Assembly (NCBI GenBank): GCA_050943535.1
Contig: JBMNPJ010000014.1
Span: 1-53,824 of the forward strand
DNA length: 53,824 nucleotides
From: Massiliimalia sp050943535
GTDB taxonomy: Bacteria; Bacillota; Clostridia; Oscillospirales; Ruminococcaceae
Direction of reading: 5' to 3'
Of the stretch, positions 41,177-50,590 are shown piece after piece. Below the pieces are notes generated by a model, which was not told where the DNA came from, searched no databases, and saw only the letters and a program-made list of their open reading frames with translations. Every line of letters starts with the position of its first letter. The first letter of the stretch is position 1. The translations under genes and the position numbers were made by a program.

Positions 41177-42427
41177 ATGGATGAGAAAAATCTGCAACAC
41201 ACCGGCGCTGAGGAAGAAATTCCTCAAAAGCCAAAATTTGAACTGAATATTGATGAGCAGGCTTTCGAGGAATTTGGGGAACAAACTGTTCAGCAGGAAC
41301 CTGTGAAAGAGCCAGATCAGCCGGAACGCAAGAAAAAGAAGAAAGAAAAAAAGAAGAATAAAAAACCAAAGAAAAAACGAACTGTATGGGGGATTATTGC
41401 GCGAATTATTGTAACCCTGGCAATTTTGGGGCTGTGTGCCGGTTTATCCCTGTTCAGCATTAATGCCATTGGGGATTTGTTTGGATTAAAGAATGACACA
41501 GAGACCAAAGAGGTTCATATTGAGCCCAACAGTTCTGTTTTAGAAATTGCACAGCAGTTGAAGGAAGAAGATATTATTAATTATCCAAGACTGTTTTATG
41601 CGTATGTAAAATACCGCCGGCCGGATGCAGTGTTTAAATTTGGAAAATTTGAACTGAGCCCTGCCATGGCTTATGATGAACTGGTGGCAGAATTGCAGAA
41701 GTCAGCAGAATCTGACAGTGTGGCAAAAGTGACATTGCCGGAAGGCAAAAATGTGTTTGAATATGCCCAGATTTTAGAGGATGCCGGAGTTTGCGGAAAA
41801 GAAGATTTTCTGGCGGCTTTGAACCAGGATTATCCGGATTATGATTTTCTGCCGGCCGCCGATCAGGTTTCACCTCAGCGGGTTTATCGTTTGGAAGGAT
41901 ACCTGTTCCCGGATACCTATGAATTTTATCTGGATGAAGACCCAACTCAGGTAGTAAAGACTTTCTTAGATAATTTCAGTTCTAAATTTACAGATGAAAT
42001 GAAGTCCAGAACCCAGGAACTGGGAATGACAGTGGATCAGATTGTGACCTTGGCTTCCATTGTACAGGGAGAAGCTCCTGTTGGGGAAGAAATGGAAAAG
42101 GTAGCATCTGTATATTGGAACCGTCTGAATAATCCTCAGGAATATCCGAAACTGGAATCTGACCCGACGGGGCGGTATGCAAAGCGCTATTTGGAACCCA
42201 ATGGATCTGCGCAGGAAGTGCTGGATGCGTACAATACTTATGTGTGCCAGGGGCTTCCAGCTGGGCCGATCAACAATCCAGGCGTGGATGCGCTGACTGC
42301 TACGTTATATCCGGCGGATACTGACTATTATTTCTTCTGCAGTAATTTGGACACCAAAGAATTCTACTATGCTTCTACGTATGAGGAACATCAGCAGAAT
42401 CTGCAGACAGCCGGATTGACAGAATAA
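41177..42427 (+). CDS. mltG: Endolytic murein transglycosylase MltG
   Basis: 416 residues from ATG 41177 (GGAGG eight bases upstream; a longer start at 41162 overlaps the ribosome site). Long acidic/basic cytoplasmic N-terminus with a Lys-rich stretch near 55-72, one transmembrane helix at about 75-100 (IARIIVTLAILGLCAGLSLF), then a YceG/MltG domain ending in ASIVQGEAPVGEEM and PAGPINNPGVDAL. It cuts nascent glycan strands at the membrane. The first motif Glu is replaced by Gln (ASIVQGEA); I did not resolve which residue is catalytic. Confidence 0.93.
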   Translation: MDEKNLQHTGAEEEIPQKPKFELNIDEQAFEEFGEQTVQQEPVKEPDQPERKKKKKEKKKNKKPKKKRTVWGIIARIIVTLAILGLCAGLSLFSINAIGDLFGLKNDTETKEVHIEPNSSVLEIAQQLKEEDIINYPRLFYAYVKYRRPDAVFKFGKFELSPAMAYDELVAELQKSAESDSVAKVTLPEGKNVFEYAQILEDAGVCGKEDFLAALNQDYPDYDFLPAADQVSPQRVYRLEGYLFPDTYEFYLDEDPTQVVKTFLDNFSSKFTDEMKSRTQELGMTVDQIVTLASIVQGEAPVGEEMEKVASVYWNRLNNPQEYPKLESDPTGRYAKRYLEPNGSAQEVLDAYNTYVCQGLPAGPINNPGVDALTATLYPADTDYYFFCSNLDTKEFYYASTYEEHQQNLQTAGLTE

Positions 42428-42442
42428 TGAACTAGTAAAAAG

Positions 42443-42472
42443 CGGCTTGACAATCCTGTGGTTGTCAAGCCG
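42443..42472 (+). terminator. Hairpin between mltG and the U32 gene
   Basis: Perfect 11-bp stem CGGCTTGACAA / TTGTCAAGCCG with an 8-nt loop. No T-run follows, so it may be an RNA-processing or attenuation site. Confidence 0.45.
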
Positions 42473-42516
42473 TGATAATGAACGAAGAAAAATTTGATGG
42501 GAGAAAGGAATTTTTC

Positions 42517-43767
42517 ATGAATCGACCAGAAGTATTGGCGCCGGTAGGCGACCAGGAAAGATTAATTGCCGCGATCCAGTATGGTGCAGATGCGGTATAT
42601 TTAGGCGGAAAAGAATTTGGGATGCGGGCAGCACCGGCAAATTTTGACCGGGAGCAGCTCAGACAGGCAGTAGAGTATGCCCATTCAAAAGGGGTACGGG
42701 TATATTTGACCTGCAATACTTTGCCGCGCAATGAAGAAATTGAACGTTTTCCAGAATATATTCAGTATGTGGATTCCATTGGGGTAGATGCCTGCATTGT
42801 CAGCGATATTGGGGTATTTGCCATGGTGCGGGAATATGCTCCCAATATGGAACTGCATGTTTCTACTCAGGCGGGGATTGTCAACTACCAGACTGCCAAT
42901 GCCTTTTATCAAATGGGTGCCAAAAGGGTAGTATTGGCAAGAGAATTGTCTTTGGAAGAAATCCGTGAAATTCGCCAGCGGACGCCGGAAGATTTGGAGC
43001 TGGAAGTCTTTGTTCACGGGGCTATGTGTATGTCTTTTTCCGGGCGCTGCCTGCTGTCCAACTATTTGGCAGACCGTGACGCAAACCGTGGCGAATGTGC
43101 ACAGCCATGCCGCTGGAACTATTATTTGATGGAAGAAAAACGTCCGGGACAGTATTTTCCTGTATTTGAGGACGAAAAAGGTTCCTATATTCTCAACGCA
43201 AAAGATATGTGCATGATTGAGTACATTGATCAGTTGATTGAGGCGGGTGTGACCAGCCTGAAAATTGAAGGACGGGCAAAATCTGCTTACTATGTTTCTG
43301 TCATTACCAATGCCTATCGGTGTGCTATGGACCAGTATCTTGCTGATCCGGAACATTTTAAACTGGAACCTTGGATTCGGGATGAAGTGTACAAGGTCAG
43401 CCACCGCCGCTATTCTACTGGATTTTATTTTGGAACACCGGATCAGTACTATGAAAATGGCGGTTACCTGCGGGAATATGATGTGGTAGCGGTAGTAGAC
43501 GGCTGGGAAAACGGAAGACTGATCTGTACCCAGAAAAACAAGTTTTCTCAGGGAGAAGAAATTGAATTGCTGGCGCCGCAGACAAAGCCCATCACTTTGA
43601 CAGTAGAGGATTTGCAGGACGGTGAGGGAACCGGAATTGAAAGTGCATGCCACCCTCATATGAAGGTATCTTTTTTATGTGATACACCGTTAGAGCCGGG
43701 CGCAGTGGTTCGCCGTGGAAAGCTGACCGAATCTGTATTTCAGGAACCGTTTGTCTGCGGAGACTGA
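42517..43767 (+). CDS. U32-family peptidase/tRNA- or rRNA-hydroxylation protein
   Basis: 416 residues from ATG 42517 (AAAGGA upstream; the longer frame has no ribosome site). Landmarks: EVLAPVGDQERLIAAIQYGADAVYL and ELEVFVHGAMCMSFSGRCLLS, RGECAQPCRW (Cys cluster). U32 proteins of this type (YrrO/TrhP-like) modify RNA or act as collagenase-like peptidases. Placement after mltG recalls the Bacillus yrrL-yrrM-yrrN-yrrO region. Confidence 0.88.
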   Translation: MNRPEVLAPVGDQERLIAAIQYGADAVYLGGKEFGMRAAPANFDREQLRQAVEYAHSKGVRVYLTCNTLPRNEEIERFPEYIQYVDSIGVDACIVSDIGVFAMVREYAPNMELHVSTQAGIVNYQTANAFYQMGAKRVVLARELSLEEIREIRQRTPEDLELEVFVHGAMCMSFSGRCLLSNYLADRDANRGECAQPCRWNYYLMEEKRPGQYFPVFEDEKGSYILNAKDMCMIEYIDQLIEAGVTSLKIEGRAKSAYYVSVITNAYRCAMDQYLADPEHFKLEPWIRDEVYKVSHRRYSTGFYFGTPDQYYENGGYLREYDVVAVVDGWENGRLICTQKNKFSQGEEIELLAPQTKPITLTVEDLQDGEGTGIESACHPHMKVSFLCDTPLEPGAVVRRGKLTESVFQEPFVCGD

Positions 43768-43834
43768 TGGAGGATCATGCTGTTTCTGACTGAAAAGCAT
43801 GGTTTAAAAAAACTATTTTAATGGATAATGGAAG

Positions 43835-43870
43835 GAACGCTGTAGGATGTAATTTTACAGCGTTCTTTTT
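43835..43870 (+). terminator. Terminator of the mltG-U32 operon
   Basis: GAACGCTGTA / TTACAGCGTTC followed by TTTTTT. Confidence 0.88.
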
Positions 43871-44033
43871 TCTATTCAAAATTCCTAAAAAAGATAAAAG
43901 CAAATTATAAATTGTATAAATTTATTCCCGATATCATTGACTTTATAGTGAAAACAAACTAAAATGTAACATGAGCAGAAAGCGTGTTTTTGCTGCTGCA
44001 ATCAATAAGATAGAGAGGGGAAGAAAAAGAGCA

Positions 44034-44933
44034 ATGGAACAGGGGATTTTGACCGAATTTGTGGAAAATACCAGGCATATGGTGCTGGATAATGTGCAGG
44101 TATGGCAGCATGACCAGCTGATTGCGGAAAAAAACTGGGAACCGGAAATCCGACGCAATCTTTATTCTGCCAGCAAAAGCTTTACTTCGGCGGCAGTGGG
44201 CTTAGCAGTTGCAGAGGGACTCATTGGGCTGGATGATCTGGTACTGCCTTATTTTGAAAAACAAGCACCAGAAAATCCGTCACCTCAGCTTCAAAAGCTA
44301 AGGGTGCGGCATTTGCTGACCATGAGTATGGGACAGCCGGAAAGTTATTTGATGGCAAACGGAAGAACTCATCTGAAAGAAGATTGGGTAACATATGTTT
44401 TGTCCAAACCATTCCGCTGGGAACCGGGCACTCGGTTTCTATATTCCAATGCAGGGCCTTATCTGGCCGGTAGACTGGTAGAGAAAAAATGCGGTTGCAA
44501 TTTGGTGGATTACTTGATGCCAAGACTGTTTGAACCCCTGGATATTTTACTCCCCACTTGGGAACGAGATCCGGAAGGACATGTCTTTGGTGCGGGCGGA
44601 CTGTTTTTAAGCATCAGTGATTTTGCAAAATTCGGACGTTTATTGGCAAAGGGCGGACGCTGGAACGGGAGACAGATTCTCCCCCAGGAATGGATCCAGC
44701 AGATTTCTATTCCTCATATTGGAACAGGAGATCAGGACCCTATGAAAGAAGGATATAGCTTGTTGTTCTGGATGGGACCAGGACGTTCTTTCCGGGCAGA
44801 TGGAAAATACGGCCAGTATGCCATCGTATTTCCTGAAAAAGATGCGGTGGTAGTGGTAAACGCCTATCATCGCGGGGATGAAAGCATTTTGTGGCATATT
44901 TGGCACGAAATTTATCCCAAAATTCCCGGATAA
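44034..44933 (+). CDS. Serine hydrolase of the class C beta-lactamase type
   Basis: 299 residues from ATG 44034 (GAGAGGGG upstream). Ser-x-x-Lys motif SASKS near residue 43, second motif YSNAGPY, and a late region with GKYGQYAIVF in the position of the KTG/HxG motif. No signal peptide, so an esterase or peptidase acting in the cytosol is more likely than a resistance enzyme. It is followed 19 bp later by the SGNH gene. Confidence 0.85.
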   Translation: MEQGILTEFVENTRHMVLDNVQVWQHDQLIAEKNWEPEIRRNLYSASKSFTSAAVGLAVAEGLIGLDDLVLPYFEKQAPENPSPQLQKLRVRHLLTMSMGQPESYLMANGRTHLKEDWVTYVLSKPFRWEPGTRFLYSNAGPYLAGRLVEKKCGCNLVDYLMPRLFEPLDILLPTWERDPEGHVFGAGGLFLSISDFAKFGRLLAKGGRWNGRQILPQEWIQQISIPHIGTGDQDPMKEGYSLLFWMGPGRSFRADGKYGQYAIVFPEKDAVVVVNAYHRGDESILWHIWHEIYPKIPG

Positions 44934-44952
44934 TTGATAAGGAGGGCTTTAA

Positions 44953-46149
44953 ATGCCGGAATGGAAAAGCAGTTGGGCTTATTGCTCACAAGACTTAAAT
45001 ATGATGGATATGACAGTGGAAAACGAAACCCAGAGAATTTTTGTTCGAAATAATCTTCAGGGAAGAAAGCTTCGGCTGCGGTTTTCCAACCGGTATGGTT
45101 CTGTTCCTATGATATTTGAGCGGGTTGTGGTTGCCAGGGCTTGGGAAGGAAAACTGGTACCCGCTACAGACCGGACAGTGCTGTTTGACGGAAAAGAAAA
45201 ACTGGTATTGGCGCCAGGACAGGAACGATGGAGTGACGAGTTAGGGTTTTCTGTGGTGCAGGAAGAAGATTTGGCCATATCCACCTATGTAAAGGAACCT
45301 ATGCTGGTCAGTTGCGGCAGTTCCAGCATTTCCAGGACCTTGGTGGATGTCAAAAACAGCTGGGCAGGGGATTTTTGTAATGTGAGGGAATTTTCTGTCC
45401 GTCCTCAGGAAGAATACCTGTCTTATGTGCGGGGTTCTGCTCCGGAAAATCAACCGGTGTTTTTCTATGGACTTTCTGGGGTAGATGTGCTGACAGATGT
45501 TTCTGCTGCTACCATTGCGGCGTTTGGGGATTCTATCACCCATCAGTCTCATTGGTGCGGTCATTTGGCACAGCGGCTGTATCACCATTTTACCGGAGAG
45601 GTCAGTGTGATCAACTGTGGTATTGGTGGCAACCGGATTTTACATGACGCAGCGTATCCGGAAACAGCTTCTTATGGAGAAGCCGGAATCCGTCGTTTTA
45701 AGCGGGATGTTTTTGAACACCGGGCAGTGGATTTGGTGCTGGTACTGGAAGGGGTCAATGATTTATTCCATCCATTTGACTGTGCGCCTCGTTCAGAGGA
45801 AGTAACTGCAGAGCAAATGATTGATGGATTGATTCGTTTTGCTGAAATTGCGCACAATAACGGTGCTAAAATTATAGGGTGTACCATTTTGCCTTTCCGT
45901 GATGAACGATGGAAATGGTCTGAAAAAATGGAGCAAAAGCGGCTGCAGGTCAATCAGTGGATTCTCAACAATGAAATATATGACGGAGCACTGGATTTTG
46001 CATCTATGGTACAGGATCCGGATGACCCTACCAAACTGAAAGATGAGTTTCACTGTGGGGATAAACTGCATCCTAGTGAGGCAGGCGGCAGACAGATTGC
46101 AGAACAGATTGATTTGGACTGGCTGATGCATATGGCATTGTGTAAATAA
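44953..46149 (+). CDS. SGNH/GDSL-family carbohydrate esterase
   Basis: 398 residues. N-terminal beta domain (about 1-180), then the SGNH catalytic domain: block I AAFGDSIT (nucleophile Ser), GIGGNRI, VLVLEGVNDLF (block III) and DKLHPSEAG (catalytic Asp/His). Resembles the rhamnogalacturonan or xylan acetylesterase-like group. Without a signal peptide it probably removes acyl groups from imported oligosaccharides. It is probably co-transcribed with the serine hydrolase. Confidence 0.88.
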   Translation: MPEWKSSWAYCSQDLNMMDMTVENETQRIFVRNNLQGRKLRLRFSNRYGSVPMIFERVVVARAWEGKLVPATDRTVLFDGKEKLVLAPGQERWSDELGFSVVQEEDLAISTYVKEPMLVSCGSSSISRTLVDVKNSWAGDFCNVREFSVRPQEEYLSYVRGSAPENQPVFFYGLSGVDVLTDVSAATIAAFGDSITHQSHWCGHLAQRLYHHFTGEVSVINCGIGGNRILHDAAYPETASYGEAGIRRFKRDVFEHRAVDLVLVLEGVNDLFHPFDCAPRSEEVTAEQMIDGLIRFAEIAHNNGAKIIGCTILPFRDERWKWSEKMEQKRLQVNQWILNNEIYDGALDFASMVQDPDDPTKLKDEFHCGDKLHPSEAGGRQIAEQIDLDWLMHMALCK

Positions 46150-46164
46150 AAATAAAATCAAAAA

Positions 46165-46190
46165 GGGAGCAAAGCGGTTGCTTTGCTCCC
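46165..46190 (+). terminator. Terminator of the SGNH gene, first copy
   Basis: GGGAGCAAAGCGGTTGCTTTGCTCCC, followed by TTCAGTTTTTT at the start of the intergenic repeat. A near-identical hairpin lies at 46552-46576. Confidence 0.85.
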
Positions 46191-46191
46191 T

Positions 46192-46549
46192 TCAGTTTTT
46201 TATCTTTTGGGATATCTAAGGGGTGTGAACCCCTTAGACCGTCGGAGACAAATTTTTGATTTTTTTATGTGTTCAGCGGACAGTGTCCGCATCCACTGAC
46301 ACTACGTTCGTACTCTGTCAGTAAAGCGAAAATTGCTTATTTTTATCCCTCAATCGACAAAATGCAAACATAGTATCATTTGATCCGACTCTTAGCCGGT
46401 GTCTCCGGCGGACGCGGTATTTTATACTGCTATAAATACCATTAAGGGATTCACGCAATAATCCTTCGGACTTTTGCTCCCCCTTTGGAATCCCAAAAAA
46501 CAAAAATTTATGCAACTTTTTCTTGCACTATATTTTATCGACAAGCTGA
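46192..46549. repeat. Structured intergenic repeat between two copies of one terminator
   Basis: Left: TCAG, then TTTTTTATCTTTTGGGATATCTAAGGGGTGTGAACCCCTTAGACCGTCGGAGAC-like sequence (described; see 46192-46255), lacking about 45 bp of the normal end. Right: TGCAACTTTTTCTTGCAC...ATTTTATCGACAAGCTGA (46532-46549), the same terminal repeat type in inverse orientation, so both ends are of the left type. The interior shares about 40 bp with the 5285-5648 copy (reversed). Confidence 0.75.
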
Positions 46550-46582
46550 AAGGAGCAAAGCAGTTGCTTTGCTCCCTTTTTA
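46550..46582. terminator. Terminator hairpin, second copy
   Basis: GGAGCAAAGCAGTTGCTTTGCTCC followed by CTTTTT; differs from 46165-46190 at one inner base and by the outermost pair. Confidence 0.85.
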
Positions 46583-46611
46583 TGCGTATAAACTTAATAT
46601 CTTCAAAAAAG

Positions 46612-47649
46612 TTATGGATGATCCTCACAGCAGTGACAGTGTTCATGAGAATCTTCTTCACACATACAGCCATGACCCGCTGGCGCCAACAGCTGATGCT
46701 TGCAGGCATGAGCTTCCTGTCTCATGACATCATCTTCGGAATGTTCCAGGATAAAGTCCAAACAGGCAATGGCTTTGTCCAGCTGTCCCAATTGATGGAA
46801 GATGTCGGTCTGGGTACACAAAATACCGCAAATTTCTTCCTGATCTTCTGCGCTTTCAATGGCCAGGTGGCTGATTTCCAGGGCTTTTTCATACTGTCCG
46901 GTCTGTAAGTAAAGATTTAACAAGTTGTCCAGAGTATCCGGTTCGTCTCCTTCCAGCTGACGGAGCTTTTCAAAAATTTTGATGGCTTCGTCAAAACAGA
47001 ACAGGCTTTCCAGCATGGAACCAATGTTGAAAATAGCGTCAATATTCTTTTTTTGGTGAAATGCGGTGTTGAAGTACAGCAGCGCTTTGTAGTATTCTTC
47101 CTGGTCGACAGCATCGTCACCCGCTTCCATGAGTTCATCGTAGTTGAGTCCCGGATCTGCCAATACCCGTGAGAGAACGTCTTCTGTATACCGCAGGTTG
47201 ATGGGTTCGATTTTGCAGTGATCCAAATAATCCAAAAGCATGCCCAAAAACATAGGATCCTGCTTGGCATCGTCCCGGATTACCAGATTGCGCTCACTTA
47301 AAGGGAGCAGCACACAGTCGCTGCTTTTGGCTTTGGCGTAATAGCGCAGCTCCCGGCCAATAGAATATTTGTCATGCTGTACCTGTTCGTCCCGGTAAAG
47401 CACGGCATGCTGATACCATCCTACAATCACCGGCTGAGTTTGATATTCGTCATTGGCAATCCAAATAACCGTAACGTCTTCTTTTTGTTCTTCAGAGAGC
47501 TGGGGAATTTCTTCCATAGCTCCGTAACAGAATCCGTTATAGTCCTGAAAATTATAGGCAACCTGAGGATTAACTCCCTGATAGGGGTCTGCCTGGCAGG
47601 AACCGCTGTAATAGGTCATCCAGCCGATTTTACAAAAGATAACAGTCAT
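46612..47649 (-). CDS. TPR-containing protein with His/Cys-rich C-terminal tail
   Basis: 345 residues from ATG 47649 (AAAAGGAGG upstream). N-terminal domain about 1-130 with WMTYYSGSCQADPYQGVNP, FCYGAMEE and VTVIWIANDEYQTQPVIVGWYQHAVLY; this reminds me of a domain found with HNH endonucleases, from memory only. Residues about 165-310 form tetratricopeptide-type helices (LMEAGDDAVDQEEYYKALLY, AIKIFEKLRQLEGDEPDTL, YEKALEISHLAIESAEDQE). The end HACKHQLLAPAGHGCMCEED then HEHCHCCEDHP is a likely metal-binding tail. Confidence 0.7.
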   Translation of the reverse strand: MTVIFCKIGWMTYYSGSCQADPYQGVNPQVAYNFQDYNGFCYGAMEEIPQLSEEQKEDVTVIWIANDEYQTQPVIVGWYQHAVLYRDEQVQHDKYSIGRELRYYAKAKSSDCVLLPLSERNLVIRDDAKQDPMFLGMLLDYLDHCKIEPINLRYTEDVLSRVLADPGLNYDELMEAGDDAVDQEEYYKALLYFNTAFHQKKNIDAIFNIGSMLESLFCFDEAIKIFEKLRQLEGDEPDTLDNLLNLYLQTGQYEKALEISHLAIESAEDQEEICGILCTQTDIFHQLGQLDKAIACLDFILEHSEDDVMRQEAHACKHQLLAPAGHGCMCEEDSHEHCHCCEDHP

Positions 47650-47679
47650 TGATAATAGATCCTCCTTTTGATTATATGT

Positions 47680-47747
47680 TTGTCTCCGACGGCTTAAGGG
47701 ACTCACGTCCCTTAAGAATCCCGAATAGTACTTTATCGACAGCCTGA
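47680..47747. repeat. Structured intergenic repeat, short deleted copy
   Basis: TGTCTCCGACGGC (47680-47692), palindrome TTAAGGGACTCACGTCCCTTAA (described: 8-bp arms near 47694-47715), and the terminal repeat CTTTATCGACAGCCTGA (47731-47747). The region between them matches 51875-51967 with a deletion. Confidence 0.7.
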
Positions 47748-47766
47748 TTTTGTTTTCATTTTTAAG

Positions 47767-48714
47767 TTAGGAAAGATGTTGATATCCATCCAAATTGGGC
47801 AGCAGATCAAAAATATTGTCGTCCCGAAAAGACTGAATGGTATCTAGCATCGCTGACATGGCAGGGGTGATGTATTTGTTTTTGTGAATTACCAAGGAAA
47901 ATTCCCGTTTCCAGATACATTCGCTGTACTGCAGACAATCCTGTACCCGCACAATATGGATGGAACCTTCTCGGATTTCCTTTTCCAACAGTCGGGCAGA
48001 AATGACAGAAATTCCGTGGTTGTCCAAAATCGCATTTTTAATGGCTTCGGAGTTATTGCAGATCCAGGAGACCTGAATGGGTACATTTTTTGCCTTCATA
48101 TAAGTTTCAAACAGCTCTCGGGTACCGCTGCCCGCTTCCCGGAGAATAAACTTTTCTTTGGAAAGTTCCTGAAGACACACCACATTGCGCTGGGCAAAGG
48201 GGTGATCTTTTCCGCAGACCAGAACCAGAAAGTCATCAATTACCGGGGTAACCGTCAGGTTAGGACTTTTAATTTTTCCTTCCACCAAAGCCAAATCCAG
48301 CTGGCTGTTGAGCAATAGTTCCTCAATAATATGGGTATTGTTCACATGAACCTCTACCTCTGTGTCAGGATTGGATTTGTGGAATTCATCAATTATGGGA
48401 TTGACCAGACAGGTTCCCACTGTGACACTGGCGCCAATGCGCAAAGGCTGGCTGGAAAAAGAATGAAGCATGGTGTATTCCAGATCATCAAAGGAAGATA
48501 CCACCTGTTTGGCATAGTGAAGCAAAGTTCGCCCAGAGTCGGTAATATACAGCTTTTTGGAAAGCCGCTCAAACAACCGAGTATGATAGTGTTCTTCCAG
48601 TTCCGCAATAACCTGACTGACTGTAGGCTGAGAAAGGAAAAATTTATTGGCAGCCAGGCTCATTTTTCCGCTTTCGGCCACTTCAATAAAAATGCGAAGG
48701 TGTCGGATGGTCAT
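47767..48714 (-). CDS. LysR-family transcriptional regulator
   Basis: 315 residues. N-terminal winged helix-turn-helix (IRHLRIFIEVAESGKMSLAA, FLSQPTVSQVIAELEE), then a periplasmic-binding-like effector domain (LRIGASVTVGTCLVNPIIDEF, VCGKDHPFAQRN). AAAGGAG lies before the ATG. It is divergent from the reductase operon at 48920, which it probably controls. Confidence 0.92.
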   Translation of the reverse strand: MTIRHLRIFIEVAESGKMSLAANKFFLSQPTVSQVIAELEEHYHTRLFERLSKKLYITDSGRTLLHYAKQVVSSFDDLEYTMLHSFSSQPLRIGASVTVGTCLVNPIIDEFHKSNPDTEVEVHVNNTHIIEELLLNSQLDLALVEGKIKSPNLTVTPVIDDFLVLVCGKDHPFAQRNVVCLQELSKEKFILREAGSGTRELFETYMKAKNVPIQVSWICNNSEAIKNAILDNHGISVISARLLEKEIREGSIHIVRVQDCLQYSECIWKREFSLVIHKNKYITPAMSAMLDTIQSFRDDNIFDLLPNLDGYQHLS

Positions 48715-48919
48715 AAAAAACTCCTTTCTCTCGGGGAAGCACCGATGAAATAAGAAAAATGATAGGTAAAACTTATGATTACCATTTAATAATACTATTT
48801 TATTTTTGGAAAAACAAGTGGTATAATAACATTGCGAGAAAAAGACAGAGATAATTTCCCCTGTTGCTCATCAAAAGGTTTTTCAATGAAACAAATTGTT
48901 GATGGTAAAGAAGGTATGA
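48715..48919. promoter_or_regulatory. Divergent promoter region with LysR-type operator
   Basis: A palindrome GGTAA-N9-TTACC at 48765-48783 (T-N11-A-like LysR box). A -10 TATAAT near 48821-48826 with a weak -35 (TTATTT, about 16 bp upstream) fits the rightward operon. Confidence 0.5.
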
Positions 48920-50554
48920 ATGATGAAAGTTTTAATTCTGGGCGGTGTTGCTGCCGGTACTAAGGTTGCGGCAAAATTAAAACGGGAAAACCGTGATTTT
49001 CAGGTTACAGTTGTAACCAAGAGCAAAGACATTTCTTATGCTGGATGCGGACTTCCTTATTATGTAGGAGATGTGATTCAGGATAAGGCACAGCTGATTG
49101 TAAATACACCTCAGAAATTTTCCAATTTGACTGGGGCAGAAGTAATTACACAAACCGAGGCAGTTTCCTTGAATCCTGAAACCAAAACAGTACATGCGGT
49201 TCATCTGGCTGATGGAACGGAAGAGGATTATACCTATGACAAACTGGTGATTGCTACCGGAGCGGAACCGGTAAAACCGGCGATTGAAGGAATTGATCTT
49301 CCCGGTGTTTACTATATGCGGACTCCTGCAGATGCCATTGCAGTAAAAGAAGCAGTAGAAGCAGGAACCATCAAACGGGCGGTTGTAGTCGGCGGTGGTT
49401 TCATCGGTCTGGAAATGGCAGAAAACCTCCAAAAACAGGGCGTTCGTGCTACCGTCATTGAAATGATGCCTCATATTCTCCCCATGTATGATGATGAAAT
49501 CTGCGAATATCTGGAAAATCATTTGGCAGATCAAGGGATTATGACCTTTACCGGAGACCGGCTGGTCAGCATTTTAGGGGACGGAAAAGTAGAAAAAATT
49601 AAAACAGAAAAACGTGCTATGAAAGCAGACGCAGTGATCATGTCTGTGGGAATCCGTCCATGTACCCAGTGGCTGGAAGGAACTGGACTGGATATGGTCA
49701 AAGGCACCATTAAGGTGAATGAATACTTAGAAACCAATCTGCCCGATGTTTATGCAGTAGGGGATTGTGCCTGTGTAATGAATCACCTGACTCATCAGGA
49801 TGCTTGGTCACCAATGGGCTCTTCCGCCAATATGGAAGGCCGTTTGGCTGCTCGGAATATTGCAGGCGGGCATTATGCTTACCAGGGTGTTTTGGGCACT
49901 GCAGTGATTAAACTGCCGAAAATTAACGCAGGCCGTACAGGACTGACCGAAAAAGACGCTAAGGCAAAAGGATATGATCCAATCAGCGTAATCACCGTAG
50001 TGGACGATAAAGCCCATTACTATCCAGGAGCAGGGATCTTTATTGTAAAAATGATTGCTGACCGGAACACAGAAAAACTGTTGGGGCTGCAGGTACTGGG
50101 TGCCGGCGCAGTGGACAAGATGGTGGATATTGCAGTAACCGCAATTACTTTAGGTGCTACTTTAAGTCAGCTGGAAGATATGGACTTAGCTTATGCGCCT
50201 CCGTTCTCCACAGCGATTCATCCATTTGCACATACACTCAATGTACTGCGCAATAAACTGCTGGGACGGTTTGAAACTTTTACACCTGCTGAATATCAGG
50301 CAGGCGCTGCAGAAGATTACAAAGTTTTGGATGTTTCTTTGGCACCAAGTGTACCGGGAGCACCGTATCTTGATCTGGTGGATATTAACGGTCCTGTGGA
50401 CGGATTTGGATTAGATGAAAAAATCCTTTTGGTATGCAATCGAGGTAAACGGGCATATTTAACCCAGAATCGTCTGAAATATTATGGATATACCAATACC
50501 AAAGTATTGGAAGGCGGTACCATTTTCAACACACAGATTACAGAAGAACAATAA
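48920..50554 (+). CDS. CoA-disulfide reductase-like FAD/NAD(P)H oxidoreductase with rhodanese domain
   Basis: 544 residues. FAD-binding LILGGVAAGTKVAAKLKREN, single redox Cys in ISYAGCGLPYYVG near 43, NAD-binding VVVGGGFIGLEMAENL and VYAVGDCACV. Pyr-redox dimerisation domain to about 450, then a C-terminal rhodanese-like domain ending LLVCNRGKRAYLTQNRLKYY, with Cys in CNRGKR. It may reduce CoA disulfides, persulfides or polysulfide. It is the first gene of the two-gene unit with the siroheme-type reductase. Confidence 0.9.
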   Translation: MMKVLILGGVAAGTKVAAKLKRENRDFQVTVVTKSKDISYAGCGLPYYVGDVIQDKAQLIVNTPQKFSNLTGAEVITQTEAVSLNPETKTVHAVHLADGTEEDYTYDKLVIATGAEPVKPAIEGIDLPGVYYMRTPADAIAVKEAVEAGTIKRAVVVGGGFIGLEMAENLQKQGVRATVIEMMPHILPMYDDEICEYLENHLADQGIMTFTGDRLVSILGDGKVEKIKTEKRAMKADAVIMSVGIRPCTQWLEGTGLDMVKGTIKVNEYLETNLPDVYAVGDCACVMNHLTHQDAWSPMGSSANMEGRLAARNIAGGHYAYQGVLGTAVIKLPKINAGRTGLTEKDAKAKGYDPISVITVVDDKAHYYPGAGIFIVKMIADRNTEKLLGLQVLGAGAVDKMVDIAVTAITLGATLSQLEDMDLAYAPPFSTAIHPFAHTLNVLRNKLLGRFETFTPAEYQAGAAEDYKVLDVSLAPSVPGAPYLDLVDINGPVDGFGLDEKILLVCNRGKRAYLTQNRLKYYGYTNTKVLEGGTIFNTQITEEQ

Positions 50555-50590
50555 ATAACAATCAATAAAACTTTTATGGAGGAAATCAGA

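Noticed and set aside
42685..43659. Long antisense open frame opposite the U32 gene
   Set aside because: Same reasons: shadow of a well-supported gene, no ribosome site, low-complexity translation.
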